From positions 372,001 to 436,000 of the forward strand of contig NZ_JACVUI010000002.1 of NCBI RefSeq assembly GCF_016624945.1: 64,000 bases of DNA, read 5' to 3'. Positions 27,353-36,879 of the stretch are shown here, piece after piece; the first letter of the stretch is position 1, and each line of letters begins with the position of its first letter. The stretch comes from Acinetobacter sp. S54 (GTDB lineage: Bacteria; Pseudomonadota; Gammaproteobacteria; Pseudomonadales; Moraxellaceae). The notes under the pieces are model-generated. The model had not been told where the DNA came from and searched no databases. It worked only from the letters and a program-made list of their open reading frames with translations. Both the position numbers and the translations under genes were made by a program.

Positions 27353-28147
27353 TTACTTGGCAAATATTGCGGTCACGGGGTCAAAACCTTCGATTTCAAC
27401 TTTAAATTCATCGCCCGGTTGAACCACCACCATTGGGCCTAATGCACCCGTGAGTACAATGTCTCCCGCTCTGAGAGGTCTCCCGCGACGTACCATTTCA
27501 TCTGCCAACCAAATTGCTGCATTGAGAGGATTTGCCAGACATGCTTTTCCTACGCCTTGTGACACAATTTCACTGCTACGTGTCATAATCATTTTGCAAT
27601 TTACAAGATCAAGTTGATCTAACTTGACAGGTCGTGATCCCAACACAAAAGCTGCACTAGAAGCATTGTCTGCCACCGTATCAATTAACGAAATTTTCCA
27701 ATTTTCGATTCGGCTATCTACGACCTCAATAGCAGCTAAAGCGTAGTCAGTTGCACTAATAATATCGGCATAAGTATGGCGGCTTTGAGTTAAATCAGTT
27801 TTAAGAACCAAGGCAATTTCAGCTTCAACTTTAGGCTGAATCAACTGATGGGTAGGAATAACTTCACCATCACCATAAGCCATGTCGGCAAACAACATGC
27901 CAAAATCAGGCTGATCTACACCAAGCTGCGACTGGACAACTTTCGACGTTAATCCAATCTTACGCCCGACTAAACGACGTCCTTCTGAAAGTGCGCGATG
28001 AGTATTAATTTCCTGTACCGCATAGGCGATGTCTACGTTTGCCTGATCATCCCCCAACTCAGTTCGAATGGGAGCAATAGCAATTTTTGAGAATTCAGCT
28101 TGTCTTAAAGCCAAGGCAACCGATTCAATAACAGCAGAGTTTGACAT
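27353..28147 (-). CDS. mhpD: 2-keto-4-pentenoate hydratase
   Basis: A 264-residue hydratase (MhpD/DmpE family, FAH-like fold) that adds water to 2-hydroxypenta-2,4-dienoate to give 4-hydroxy-2-oxovalerate. Metal ligands are expected in the KVEAEIALV segment (two Glu) and near [33 protein letters not shown] is a family signature. It is the first gene of mhpDFE. Confidence 0.93.
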   Translation of the reverse strand: MSNSAVIESVALALRQAEFSKIAIAPIRTELGDDQANVDIAYAVQEINTHRALSEGRRLVGRKIGLTSKVVQSQLGVDQPDFGMLFADMAYGDGEVIPTHQLIQPKVEAEIALVLKTDLTQSRHTYADIISATDYALAAIEVVDSRIENWKISLIDTVADNASSAAFVLGSRPVKLDQLDLVNCKMIMTRSSEIVSQGVGKACLANPLNAAIWLADEMVRRGRPLRAGDIVLTGALGPMVVVQPGDEFKVEIEGFDPVTAIFAK

Positions 28148-28444
28148 TCATCTTTCCTTAAACTGCAAAATTGAACGCATACCGTTTTAAGGAGGACAAA
28201 TGAGAAAATTGCCATCAAACAATTCGGATAAATTCAATTCCTTGTTTTATCCAGATATCCACCTAAAGCAGCGTTTATTTAAAACAGACTAAGCATGAAA
28301 AAAACGACCATTAAATGCCAATACTTATTTTGTTTCATACAATCGTTTTTATTTATAATCATTCTACAAGCTTAATTGTGATGTCAATGATTGAAATAAA
28401 TTGAGACTGGTCTTCTCCAGTCCCAAGATATCGTGTAGATGGCT
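28148..28444. other. Intergenic region between mhpD and the gentisate cluster
   Basis: It carries the mhpD promoter, with an ACGACCATT-NNN-TGC element at 28304-28318 that also occurs upstream of mhpA. A weak hairpin (GACTGG/CCAGTC at 28404-28422) near the left end of the transporter gene may end the gentisate operon. Confidence 0.5.
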
Positions 28445-29788
28445 TTAACTAAAGCGGGTTGCAATTTGTGATCTTGATTTTTTTAGATGATTAATCAGGA
28501 GTAATGATCCAGCAGCACAGAATGCAGGGATTGCTAAAATACTTAGAATTTCAAAGCTGGATAAATTTAAAGACATGAGCCATCCCCCCATAATCGACCC
28601 AACGATTGATCCAGAACGTCCTACAGCGTTAGCCCAACTCACTCCTGTTGCACGACAATGCGTCGGATAAAAACTTGATGCAAATGCATTTGCTCCTACT
28701 TGAGAACCACTAATACCTGCCCCCACACCAAACATGGCAAACATTAATAAAATAATATTGCTCTGCTCAATACCAAATCCCAGACAAATCAGAAAAATAC
28801 CACCAAACACATAAGCTGTACTTAGAATTTTTGTCGCATCCATTTTATCCATCAATAAGCCTAAAATAATTGCGCCCAACGTTCCCCCAATTTGAAAAAT
28901 CGAAGTCAACCACGATGCATTGGATAAATTAAAGCCTTGGTTGGTGAGTAAAGTCGGCATCCAGCTTGAAATCATATAAATAATGAGCAGACTCATAAAA
29001 AAGGTAAACCAGATTAAAAACGTGCCAAAGGCAAAGCCTTTATTAAATAAATCTTTTAAACTCGATTTTTCTACTTCATTGACTGTTGGAACCAAAGTCG
29101 GAATGGTTTTAAGATGGGGTGCAATACGGCGAATAATTTTTTCAATTTGCTGAACACTTTTCTTTTTGAGTACTAAAAAACGAATTGACTCAGGTAATAA
29201 AAAATACAAGAACGGGACTGTGGCTAATGGCAGTACCCCTCCTATCAATAAAATTCCATGCCAGCCAATATAGGGAAGTAATTGTGCAGAAAGAATTCCA
29301 CCTAAAGCAGATCCAACTGTAAAGCCACAAAACATTAACGTGACTAGATTAGAACGTCTGGACGTGGGTGCATATTCAGAGGTTAAGGTGATTGCGTTGG
29401 GTAAGGCTCCCCCTAAGCCAAGCCCTGTCAAAAAACGCCAAACAATCAGGGTATGTAAATCAGGTGAAAAAGAAGCAAATACGCTGGTTAGACCAAACAT
29501 AATGACTGAACCAATCAAAATCGGTTTACGTCCTAATTTGTCAGATAACGGCCCAAAGATTAATGCCCCTGCCATGAGGCCAAATAAACCTGCACCAAAT
29601 AATGGAGCAAGATCTGTGGCATGTAGTGCCCATTCTGCTTTGAGTGCTGGTGCAATAAACCCTACTGCGGCTGTATCAAAACCATCAATAGCTACAATTA
29701 AAAAACATAACCACATAATCAGTTTTTGTAGTGTGGATAATGGAATTTCATCAATAAAGCTTTGTACGTCTATAGAATTCTGAGACAT
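28445..29788 (-). CDS. AAHS-family aromatic acid MFS transporter
   Basis: A 447-residue major facilitator with 12 membrane segments. Helix 1 has AIDGFDTAAVGFIAPAL, the DGFD motif of the AAHS family (PcaK, BenK, GenK), and GPLSDKLGRKPIL follows helix 2. It probably imports 3-hydroxybenzoate or gentisate, since it is the last gene of the gentisate operon. The start at 29788 follows GGAGG; a longer in-frame start upstream lacks such a site. Confidence 0.85.
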   Translation of the reverse strand: MSQNSIDVQSFIDEIPLSTLQKLIMWLCFLIVAIDGFDTAAVGFIAPALKAEWALHATDLAPLFGAGLFGLMAGALIFGPLSDKLGRKPILIGSVIMFGLTSVFASFSPDLHTLIVWRFLTGLGLGGALPNAITLTSEYAPTSRRSNLVTLMFCGFTVGSALGGILSAQLLPYIGWHGILLIGGVLPLATVPFLYFLLPESIRFLVLKKKSVQQIEKIIRRIAPHLKTIPTLVPTVNEVEKSSLKDLFNKGFAFGTFLIWFTFFMSLLIIYMISSWMPTLLTNQGFNLSNASWLTSIFQIGGTLGAIILGLLMDKMDATKILSTAYVFGGIFLICLGFGIEQSNIILLMFAMFGVGAGISGSQVGANAFASSFYPTHCRATGVSWANAVGRSGSIVGSIMGGWLMSLNLSSFEILSILAIPAFCAAGSLLLINHLKKSRSQIATRFS

Positions 29789-29899
29789 AAGTCCTCCCTG
29801 CGCCAATAAATTGGCGTATATGCATTCCTTAGCAAAGGCACTCAGCTATATTTATTATTGCGACTGAGTGCCTATTCGAATCAATCAGATCATGAGGAT

Positions 29900-30601
29900 T
29901 TATTGCACGTTGACCGTAATTCCAGTCAAGCCGTCAATGTCTGCACGCATTACATCCCCTTTCACCACAGCACCGACCCCCTCAGGAGTACCTGTAAAAA
30001 TTAAATCGCCTGCTTTTAGCTCAAATAAAGTTGATAAATTGGCAATTGTTTCTGCAACTGACCAGATTAGATGACTGATATCACTGCGCTGTTTTGTTGC
30101 ATCATTTACCGTTAAATGAATATCAGCCTGATTGAGTTCGCCAGTTTGTTGAATAGAATGGATGGGACCAATCGGTGCAGAAAAATCAAATGCCTTACCA
30201 ATTTCCCATGGACGGCCTTTCTCACGCATGCCCATCTGTAAATCCCGACGAGTCATGTCTAACCCCACCGCATAGCCATAGATATAGTTGACGGCATCTT
30301 CTACAGATACGTTTTTGGCATCTTTACCTATTGCAACCACCAGCTCAATCTCATAGTGAAAGTTCGAAGTTTCAGTCGGATATGGAATATTGACTGGATC
30401 TGTGTTCACGGGAACAATTGATTCCAAATCATTGGGTTTACAAAAGAAAAATGGTGGTTCACGATCTGGATCAAAACCCATTTCACGCGCATGTGCAGCA
30501 TAATTGCGTCCAACGCAATACACGCGGCGCACAGGAAACTTATATTCTGAACCATGAATGAAAAGACCCGCAGTGGTCATCGGCTGAAAAATAAATGACA
30601 T
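29900..30601 (-). CDS. nagK: Fumarylpyruvate hydrolase
   Basis: A 233-residue FAH-family enzyme that cleaves fumarylpyruvate into fumarate and pyruvate. Metal ligands are in FHYEIELVVAIG (two Glu) and a later Asp (GLDMTRRDLQ). CVGRNYAAHAREMG and FTGTPEGVG are family motifs. The short length and position after the maleylpyruvate isomerase gene fit NagK of the glutathione-dependent gentisate pathway. Confidence 0.9.
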   Translation of the reverse strand: MSFIFQPMTTAGLFIHGSEYKFPVRRVYCVGRNYAAHAREMGFDPDREPPFFFCKPNDLESIVPVNTDPVNIPYPTETSNFHYEIELVVAIGKDAKNVSVEDAVNYIYGYAVGLDMTRRDLQMGMREKGRPWEIGKAFDFSAPIGPIHSIQQTGELNQADIHLTVNDATKQRSDISHLIWSVAETIANLSTLFELKAGDLIFTGTPEGVGAVVKGDVMRADIDGLTGITVNVQ

Positions 30602-30633
30602 GTTTATATTCCTTCTCTTACTCTACTCACACT

Positions 30634-31272
30634 TTAAAATGCATCGCCCTGTTGTTCAGGTGCAGCTTTTTGAAATGCTTCTAGTGTCATGCAATGTTGA
30701 TAAATTTCATTAATGTTGGGATATGCCGATAAATCGACGTTAAAACGCTGTGCAGAAACCACTTGTGGAACTAAATAAGCATCCGCAATCGTAGCCTGAT
30801 TGCCATAACAGAATTTTTCACGCGTTAGATCTTCGGACAGAATTTGCTCTAAAGCCTGAAAACCATCTTGAATCCACTTCGCACACCATGCATTAATCTG
30901 TGCATCGTTGAGTTCAAAGTTCTGACGTAGATGCTCTAAAACACGTTTGTTATTTAAAGGATGGATATCGCATCCAATTAATGCTGCAATGGCACGCACC
31001 CGCTCACGGCCCACTACATCTGTTGGAAGTAATGCAGGCTCAGGATACTGCTCTTCCAGCCATTCAATTATGGCGGGACTTTGCAAAAGCGTTTCTGAGG
31101 TGGTCGCAAGTACGGGAACAAAACCCTGCGGATTTAACGCTTTAAAATCAGCCTGATGATGCTCATTTTTGGCTAGTGAGATATAAACCGCTTCATAGGC
31201 TACGCCTTTTAAATTCAGTGTAATTCTAGTACGATGCGATGTCCCACTCCGGAAAAAACTATACAATTTCAT
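30634..31272 (-). CDS. nagL: Maleylpyruvate isomerase (zeta-class GST)
   Basis: A 212-residue glutathione transferase of the zeta class, converting maleylpyruvate to fumarylpyruvate. The signature SGTSHRTRITLNLKG near residue 9 contains the active Ser of the SSxSxR motif (here SGTSHR), and NPQGFVPVL and SPAIIEWLEE form the glutathione site. It overlaps the 3-hydroxybenzoate hydroxylase gene by 4 bases. Maleylacetoacetate isomerase is the alternative, but the gentisate context favours maleylpyruvate. Confidence 0.9.
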   Translation of the reverse strand: MKLYSFFRSGTSHRTRITLNLKGVAYEAVYISLAKNEHHQADFKALNPQGFVPVLATTSETLLQSPAIIEWLEEQYPEPALLPTDVVGRERVRAIAALIGCDIHPLNNKRVLEHLRQNFELNDAQINAWCAKWIQDGFQALEQILSEDLTREKFCYGNQATIADAYLVPQVVSAQRFNVDLSAYPNINEIYQHCMTLEAFQKAAPEQQGDAF

Positions 31273-32492
31273 GCTGCATGTCCTTGATAGTTTTTCACCG
31301 CATCTAAACAGTTATTAACATTCCAGCCATATAACCATTCCATAGCATCATAAAAACGCTCAGTCGGACGATTACGCCATAAATCATTACGAACCAGCCG
31401 CTTAACACCCGCTGCGTGATAAATTTTACCCATTTCACGTGATGACAAAACGATCCGTGCTGTACGCGCTACACGAGCTTTTTGGTAAATATCAAATGCC
31501 TGAAGAATATCGTTATTCGTGCTACGCAATGCTTCACCCAGCGTTACTGCATCTTCCATCGCCATACATGCGCCCTGCGCCATATATTGGGTTGTCGGAT
31601 GAGCCGCATCACCAAGTAAAGTCACGCGACCAAACGTCCAGGTATCAATTGGTTCGCGATCTGCAGTTGCCCACCGACGCCAACTTTTTGGCAATTCGAT
31701 CAGTTGCCGTGCTTTCGGACAAATTTCCTGAAAATAAGACAGTACTTCTTCTTTAGAACCGTCCGTTACGCCCCATTGTTCGTGTTCACGACTATGGAAT
31801 GTAACGACAACATTGTATTCTTTACCACCACGTAATGGATAATGCACAAGATGGCAATTTGGCCCCACCCAGATACTGGCAGCATTCCATTTCAAATCTT
31901 CTGGAAATTCATTTTCAGGCACAACAGCACGATAAACCACATGACCTGTGACTAATGCAGGGTCACCCACGAACGTTTCGCGTACAATCGACTTAACACC
32001 ATCTGCACCAATGAGGGCCTGACCCTGATATTGTTTGCCATTCTGATCAGTTATAGTGACCGTTGAATCATCTTGCTCCACTTTTTTGATCTGACAATTA
32101 GTGATAATTTCTAAATTGCCATAATTTTTTGCGCCTTCCACCAATGAACCGTGAATATCGGCTCGATGGATCACTGCATAGGGATTTCCAAAACGTTCAC
32201 GAAATTTTTCATCAGTGGGAATTTTACCTATCTGATATTCATCCAATGCATCATGCATCACCATATAATCGGTATAGACTGCTTTACCACGGGCAATCTC
32301 TCCAATTCCAAGCGCATCAAAAGCATGAAATGCATTTGGTCCTAATTGAATTCCAGCTCCAATTTCACCAATTTCTGGGGCTTGCTCGAATACTTGCACC
32401 TTAAAGCCTTGTTTGGCCAAAGCCAGTGCTGCTGCAAATCCACCAATACCACCACCCGCAATTAAAATCGGTTGTTGTTGAGTATTTGACAT
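31269..32492 (-). CDS. 3-hydroxybenzoate 6-hydroxylase
   Basis: A 407-residue FAD monooxygenase that makes gentisate from 3-hydroxybenzoate with NADH. The FAD motif GGGIGG is at 13-18, the GADGVKS motif in the middle, and LLGDAAHPTTQYMAQGACMAMED near 290 binds the flavin ribose and pyrophosphate. Salicylate 1-hydroxylase is related, but the adjacent gentisate dioxygenase and NagKL set support 3-hydroxybenzoate. Confidence 0.85.
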   Translation of the reverse strand: MSNTQQQPILIAGGGIGGFAAALALAKQGFKVQVFEQAPEIGEIGAGIQLGPNAFHAFDALGIGEIARGKAVYTDYMVMHDALDEYQIGKIPTDEKFRERFGNPYAVIHRADIHGSLVEGAKNYGNLEIITNCQIKKVEQDDSTVTITDQNGKQYQGQALIGADGVKSIVRETFVGDPALVTGHVVYRAVVPENEFPEDLKWNAASIWVGPNCHLVHYPLRGGKEYNVVVTFHSREHEQWGVTDGSKEEVLSYFQEICPKARQLIELPKSWRRWATADREPIDTWTFGRVTLLGDAAHPTTQYMAQGACMAMEDAVTLGEALRSTNNDILQAFDIYQKARVARTARIVLSSREMGKIYHAAGVKRLVRNDLWRNRPTERFYDAMEWLYGWNVNNCLDAVKNYQGHAA

Positions 32493-32518
32493 GATTTATA
32501 TCCTTATAAATATTCTGA

Positions 32519-33556
32519 TCAGTGACGTTCACGCACTGAATACAAACCTAATTTCCGCTGTAAAGGAGCTTCATCTGCAACGAACAGATAACATGGCTGA
32601 TCCGAGCTATTGATTAAATCAATATATGCAAAACACGGTGCACAAGATGTATCCGCTTTGCCCAAATTGAAATTTTTATGATCGATCCTAAGTTGTAATT
32701 GACCATCAATCACATGAAAAATTTGAGCAGTAGAACGTGGTTGCAATTGAACAGTTTCATTTGGACGCAGCATTAAAGCGGAATATCCAATAATATTCTG
32801 ACAATCATTTCCGGTTTCTGGGTTGATATAAGTGACCTGTATAGGTGCTTGATGGTTTTTATCTTCAGCCAATGCATTCAAGACTTTTTTCGTATCTTTC
32901 CATGCATAACGCATCATCGGATAAGAAGCATTTTCACGAATAAAATGCGTGGTTGGTACAATACCCGCACCATAATGATGTGCATTACCCGCACTCACCA
33001 CTTTCTGAAGCTCACCCGGTTGTACATAAGATGCTTCGATGTAATACACTAGCGGTAAATCCAGAACATCTAGCCAAATCACTGGCTCATCACCATCATG
33101 TCCATGTTCATGCCAAAGTCCTGATGGAGTAAGAATTAAATCCCCATGTTCCATCATGCATTTCTGCCCCTCAACAGTAGTATAGGCTCCCTCACCCTCC
33201 ACAATTAAACGCACTGCATTTGGTGTATGACGATGGGATGGCGCCCATTCTTTCGGTAATAAAAGCTGCATGCCCAAGTACATAACCGAACTCGCTTTCA
33301 TATTTTCAAGACCGTGTCCTGGATTAGCTAAAACCAGCACCCGTCGTTCAGCCTTTTCAATAGGAGTTAATTCCCCTGCTTCTAACAGTAATGGTTTGAT
33401 ATCTTTAAAATACCATGCAGTGGCTTGAGTCTGAGGCATCGGTTTATGCGGCGGTAATACATTCCGCAGGCTAGGCCATAAAGGTACAAGATTTGATTCT
33501 TCAAGTTGACCAAGATAACGTTTTGGCAAGTCATCCAGTGTTGCTAACTGTTCCAT
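32519..33556 (-). CDS. Gentisate 1,2-dioxygenase
   Basis: A 345-residue bicupin Fe(II) dioxygenase that opens gentisate to maleylpyruvate. The N-terminal cupin has the metal-binding SHRHTPNAVR (His108, His110) and a later His near 149 in GLWHEHGHD. The C-terminal cupin is degenerate, as is usual. It is the first gene of the gentisate operon and is divergent from a NagR-like regulator. Confidence 0.93.
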   Translation of the reverse strand: MEQLATLDDLPKRYLGQLEESNLVPLWPSLRNVLPPHKPMPQTQATAWYFKDIKPLLLEAGELTPIEKAERRVLVLANPGHGLENMKASSVMYLGMQLLLPKEWAPSHRHTPNAVRLIVEGEGAYTTVEGQKCMMEHGDLILTPSGLWHEHGHDGDEPVIWLDVLDLPLVYYIEASYVQPGELQKVVSAGNAHHYGAGIVPTTHFIRENASYPMMRYAWKDTKKVLNALAEDKNHQAPIQVTYINPETGNDCQNIIGYSALMLRPNETVQLQPRSTAQIFHVIDGQLQLRIDHKNFNLGKADTSCAPCFAYIDLINSSDQPCYLFVADEAPLQRKLGLYSVRERH

Positions 33557-33680
33557 TGCTGATCCTCTTTTTACTGCTCAACAGCACAATTCTTTTGTGA
33601 ACTGTCTGAGACAAGTCTTCCGTGTTCATCAATGTAACAATCAAAAATTGTTGAATCCATGCACAAAAAAGAATAGTCTG

Positions 33681-33697
33681 TATTGATAATATCAATA
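33681..33697. promoter_or_regulatory. Palindrome in the gentisate regulator promoter
   Basis: TATTGAT and ATCAATA flank a 3-base spacer in perfect symmetry, 15 bases upstream of the LysR start and about 125 bases upstream of the gentisate dioxygenase start. It is of the size and place of a LysR autoregulatory site. Confidence 0.55.
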
Positions 33698-33711
33698 CAA
33701 GGATTCATGGG

Positions 33712-34605
33712 TTGTTTGATTTAGATACTAGACTTTTACAAATATTCTTTGAAATTTATAAACATAACAGTGTTTCTAAAGCGGCTGAACAATTAAATAT
33801 TGGTCAACCCACCTTAAGTATTGCCTTAAATAAATTACGGGAACATTTTAAGGATCAACTGTTTGTAAGAATTGAAAATAAGATGCAACCAACTGAATTA
33901 TCTAAACAAATTTATCCTTTAGTAGTGGAAATCTTAAATCGGTTAAAGTTAGTACAAAGTTATAATATTGAATTTGATCCCCAAACATCGAATTATCAGT
34001 TCCGAATTAGCATGACAGATATCAGCCATCTGGTTTTATTACCTAAACTGATTAATTATTTACGTGAGAATGCTCCCAATATTCGACTGGAAATTATACC
34101 GATTACTGCGGATACTCCTGTGCTCATGTCGAATGGAGAAATTGATTTAGCTATTGGTTTTTTACCCCAATTAGAAGCGGGTTTTTATCAACAAACCTTA
34201 TTTCAACAACATTATGTCTGTATTGCCAGTCAAAATCACCCACGACTAACTGGCCCCACATTATCAGATGAAGAGTTTCGTCAAGAATTACATATCGACA
34301 TTTTTGCAACTGGTGGACATTATGTATTGGAACATGAGTTGCAAAAACTGGGGGTTAATCGAAATATTTTACTTCGTTTACCGAGCTATTTGGGAGTTGG
34401 TCTTGTGGTACAAGACACAGACGCGATAGCAACTATTCCGCACTATTTGAGCCAACTACTTTTAGTCAGGGGCAATTTGCAAATATTAGAGCTGCCCTAT
34501 CATTTTCCAACCTATAGCGTTAAACAACATTGGCATTCAAGAGCTCATAAAACTCCAAGTAACCAATGGTTGAGACAAATATGTTTCCACTTATTTTGTC
34601 AATAA
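33712..34605 (+). CDS. NagR/DntR-like LysR regulator
   Basis: A 297-residue LysR regulator of the NahR/NagR/DntR group, judged by the effector-domain stretches MTDISHLVLLP, GFLPQLEAGFYQQTLF and NQWLRQICFHLF. Relatives respond to salicylate-type acids. It starts at TTG 33712 with AGGA 8 bases upstream; the only nearby ATG is out of frame. It is divergent from the gentisate operon and probably activates it with 3-hydroxybenzoate or gentisate as effector. Confidence 0.85.
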   Translation: MFDLDTRLLQIFFEIYKHNSVSKAAEQLNIGQPTLSIALNKLREHFKDQLFVRIENKMQPTELSKQIYPLVVEILNRLKLVQSYNIEFDPQTSNYQFRISMTDISHLVLLPKLINYLRENAPNIRLEIIPITADTPVLMSNGEIDLAIGFLPQLEAGFYQQTLFQQHYVCIASQNHPRLTGPTLSDEEFRQELHIDIFATGGHYVLEHELQKLGVNRNILLRLPSYLGVGLVVQDTDAIATIPHYLSQLLLVRGNLQILELPYHFPTYSVKQHWHSRAHKTPSNQWLRQICFHLFCQ

Positions 34606-34792
34606 TTCTCAGAGGAAATATTAACTAAAAATAGATATAAAAATTATGCTATGACGAGTTTCATGTCATAAATTCGAATTTTAACAACCTACTCTTTAAA
34701 TTTTAGCGAGTGGCCTTTTCATACATCTTGGTCACTCTTCGCTTAAGAAAAAGACATTGAACAAAAAATTTAGATTTTTAATTCATGGGGTA

Positions 34793-35407
34793 TTAAAGCT
34801 TTAAAACGGACTGTAATGCTGGTCGCTCCATTAATCTCTCGAACCATAAGTCAATCGCCTGAAATTTTAGTGATTGATCAATGGGCAGATTTTTCCAAGT
34901 ATACATATAACTGCCTAAAGCAATATCTGCTATAGAAAAATATTCGCCTGCAATAAATAACCGAAACTCTAGATGCTGATTCAAAACATTTAACTTTACG
35001 TCCAGCTCTTGCAGAGCCTGCTGCAATAAACTCATGTTTCTTTGGGCAAGAGGCAATTTTATTGTATGCATCATGATCATTTTAAAAATAGGACTCATTC
35101 CGCCTAGACACCAATCCATCCATTTCTCAGCCGCATAACGCTGCTCAATATCACTAATGAATAAACCTTTTTGAGCATATTTTTCTGCCAAGAAGCGTAA
35201 AATGGTATGGGATTCCCATAACGTAAAATCTCCATCTTGAAGACAGGGCACTAAACCATTTGGATTGAGTTGTAAATATTCAGTAGTATTTACAATCTCA
35301 AATGGCCCTCCAGCCTGAATATGCTCAAATTTGAGTTCTAACTCATTTAAACACCATAGTATTTTTCGAACATTGGTGGAGTTTGTACGTCCCCAAAGTG
35401 TAATCAT
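34793..35407 (-). CDS. Glutathione S-transferase-like protein
   Basis: A 204-residue GST-fold protein. The N-terminal thioredoxin-like domain has WGRTNSTNVRKILWCLNELE, where Ser or Asn near residue 9 would activate glutathione, and NPNGLVPCL and ESHTILRFLAEKY bind it. It is the last gene of a short leftward operon behind the IclR regulator gene and the cassette A VOC gene. A GST here might isomerise a ring-cleavage product, as NagL does in the gentisate route, or detoxify an electrophile. The substrate is unknown. Confidence 0.8.
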   Translation of the reverse strand: MITLWGRTNSTNVRKILWCLNELELKFEHIQAGGPFEIVNTTEYLQLNPNGLVPCLQDGDFTLWESHTILRFLAEKYAQKGLFISDIEQRYAAEKWMDWCLGGMSPIFKMIMMHTIKLPLAQRNMSLLQQALQELDVKLNVLNQHLEFRLFIAGEYFSIADIALGSYMYTWKNLPIDQSLKFQAIDLWFERLMERPALQSVLKL

Positions 35408-35463
35408 TTTTCACCTCAAATCGGGTCGTTGACGTTCAATCAATAAGCCAACTCACCTTGTCA

Positions 35464-36210
35464 TTACTCAGCATTTTTAAATTCACTTTCAATGTGATTT
35501 GCTGCTTTTGTTAAAATTTCCACAATCGTTTCAACATGAATCAAATTAAAGCGTTTAACAGAACCCACAATACTTAATGCAAGAGGAAATGCCTTTGTAG
35601 AGTAAATAATGGGAACTGCCAATGCACCTAAATGAGGCTCTAACTCTCCTTTAGACAAGTAATAACCCTGTTTTTTAATTTGGTTCAATTTTTCTAAAAA
35701 TTCGGTTTCAGTTTCGACAAATCCACTCGAAATAAAGTGCTCGTGATATTTCTGGAAAATGGCTTTCTGTATTTTCATTGCCGTATTTGCCAAAATAATT
35801 TTGGGCGCCGCACCGACATAAGCAGGTCGTGGACGACCTCTTCCATATGCCAATAACGATGAGTCTTTATAACTTTCATGATGAATATCAATACAATAAT
35901 CTTCATAAAATTGCGTTAAACAGCAACTAAATTCTGTTTGCTCGACGATATCCAGCATTAAAGGAATTGATAACCGAAGTATGGGATTAGATTGTTGTGA
36001 AATATAATCCATAACAGAAATTTTAGGTCCAAAGGTATATTGACCACCATACAATCTTTGTAGAAGCCCATGCGCAACTAAATCTTTAATATAACGATAC
36101 CCGGTGGGTTTTGAAAAATTCAATTTTTCACAAATAATGTCTGCATCCAAAACAGGTTCTTCTATAGAAAATAAAGTGAGAATATTTAACATGTTATTGG
36201 ATGTAGACAT
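35464..36210 (-). CDS. IclR-family regulator of cassette A
   Basis: A 248-residue IclR-type regulator. The winged HTH is at about 8-60 (DADIICEKLNFSKPTGYRYIKDL) and the effector GAF-like domain follows (GRGRPRPAYVGAAPKIIL is typical). It lies 12 bases after the VOC gene in the same operon and probably acts on the divergent promoter region 36769-36879, which has palindromes. Relatives (PcaU, PobR, MhpR) respond to aromatic acids. Confidence 0.85.
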   Translation of the reverse strand: MSTSNNMLNILTLFSIEEPVLDADIICEKLNFSKPTGYRYIKDLVAHGLLQRLYGGQYTFGPKISVMDYISQQSNPILRLSIPLMLDIVEQTEFSCCLTQFYEDYCIDIHHESYKDSSLLAYGRGRPRPAYVGAAPKIILANTAMKIQKAIFQKYHEHFISSGFVETETEFLEKLNQIKKQGYYLSKGELEPHLGALAVPIIYSTKAFPLALSIVGSVKRFNLIHVETIVEILTKAANHIESEFKNAE

Positions 36211-36222
36211 TGCACGCTCAGC

Positions 36223-36768
36223 TTAATTCATAGACATCAGTTGACGCATTTTACCTTCCCACTCGGCTCTTTGGCAAAAGCCCGGTAACCTTTTAGCATG
36301 ATTTTCAACTTCAGCCATCAGTTCATCTGCATCTTTGCTTAAATCTAACGGAATCTTCATGGGTTGCGATACATACCAAGGCGTATCAATAAATAATTCA
36401 AGACGGTTCCCTTCAGGATCTGGCGCATAAAAAGAAATCGCATTGCCATGAGTAATCGGATCTACATGAGGAATTTGCAACTCTACAAATTTGGCATAAA
36501 GCTTTTGTAAAGTTCCTAAACTATCCGCCTCTAGGGAAATTTGATTAATCGGATTGAAGATTGATTCTTCAGGCCGGCCTGTTGCTAACACAATCTGATG
36601 ATGCGCTTTTGGATCACGACTTAGAAAAACCAATTGCACTTCACCACGAGGTGTATCGAGTTTTCCACGATCAGTCACAAAAAAACCGAGAATTTCAGTA
36701 TAAAACTGCTCCATCTTGGTCATGTGAGTGACATAGATTCCGATATGGCTAAATTTAAGTCCTTTCAT
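36223..36768 (-). CDS. VOC-fold dioxygenase-like protein (cassette A)
   Basis: A 181-residue vicinal-oxygen-chelate protein, often labelled biphenyl-2,3-diol or catechol dioxygenase. LSHIGIYVT-type start (here FSHIGIYVT, His8), SRDPKAHHQIVLATGR (His56-57) and EGNRLELFIDTPWYV (Glu near 124) are family signatures. The second module reads NQISLEAD where classical type I extradiol enzymes have His, so the metal site differs or uses the AHHQ His. It is divergent from the FAH gene of cassette A. The start at 36768 is preferred; a longer in-frame start exists upstream. Confidence 0.78.
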   Translation of the reverse strand: MKGLKFSHIGIYVTHMTKMEQFYTEILGFFVTDRGKLDTPRGEVQLVFLSRDPKAHHQIVLATGRPEESIFNPINQISLEADSLGTLQKLYAKFVELQIPHVDPITHGNAISFYAPDPEGNRLELFIDTPWYVSQPMKIPLDLSKDADELMAEVENHAKRLPGFCQRAEWEGKMRQLMSMN

Positions 36769-36794
36769 GTTTTTCTCAATAATTGATAAAAATG

Positions 36795-36856
36795 TTGACA
36801 CAACATATATTGTTTGCCAATATTATGTCAATTGTTATTATTTATTGATAATAACA
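36795..36856. promoter_or_regulatory. Divergent promoter with palindromes (cassette A)
   Basis: TTGACA at 36795 and TGTCAA at 36826 form an outer dyad with inner TATTG/CAATA arms. A second dyad has perfect 9-base arms TGTTATTAT and ATAATAACA at 36833-36856. Both lie between the divergent VOC and FAH genes and are good candidates for IclR binding. Confidence 0.55.
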
Positions 36857-36879
36857 TAAACAACACAAGGAAGATTTCC

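Noticed and set aside
34704..34743. Hairpin AGCGAGTGGCC/GGTCACTCTTCGCT after the NagR-like gene as terminator
   Set aside because: Arms are imperfect, the loop is long and there is no T run, so it was not listed.
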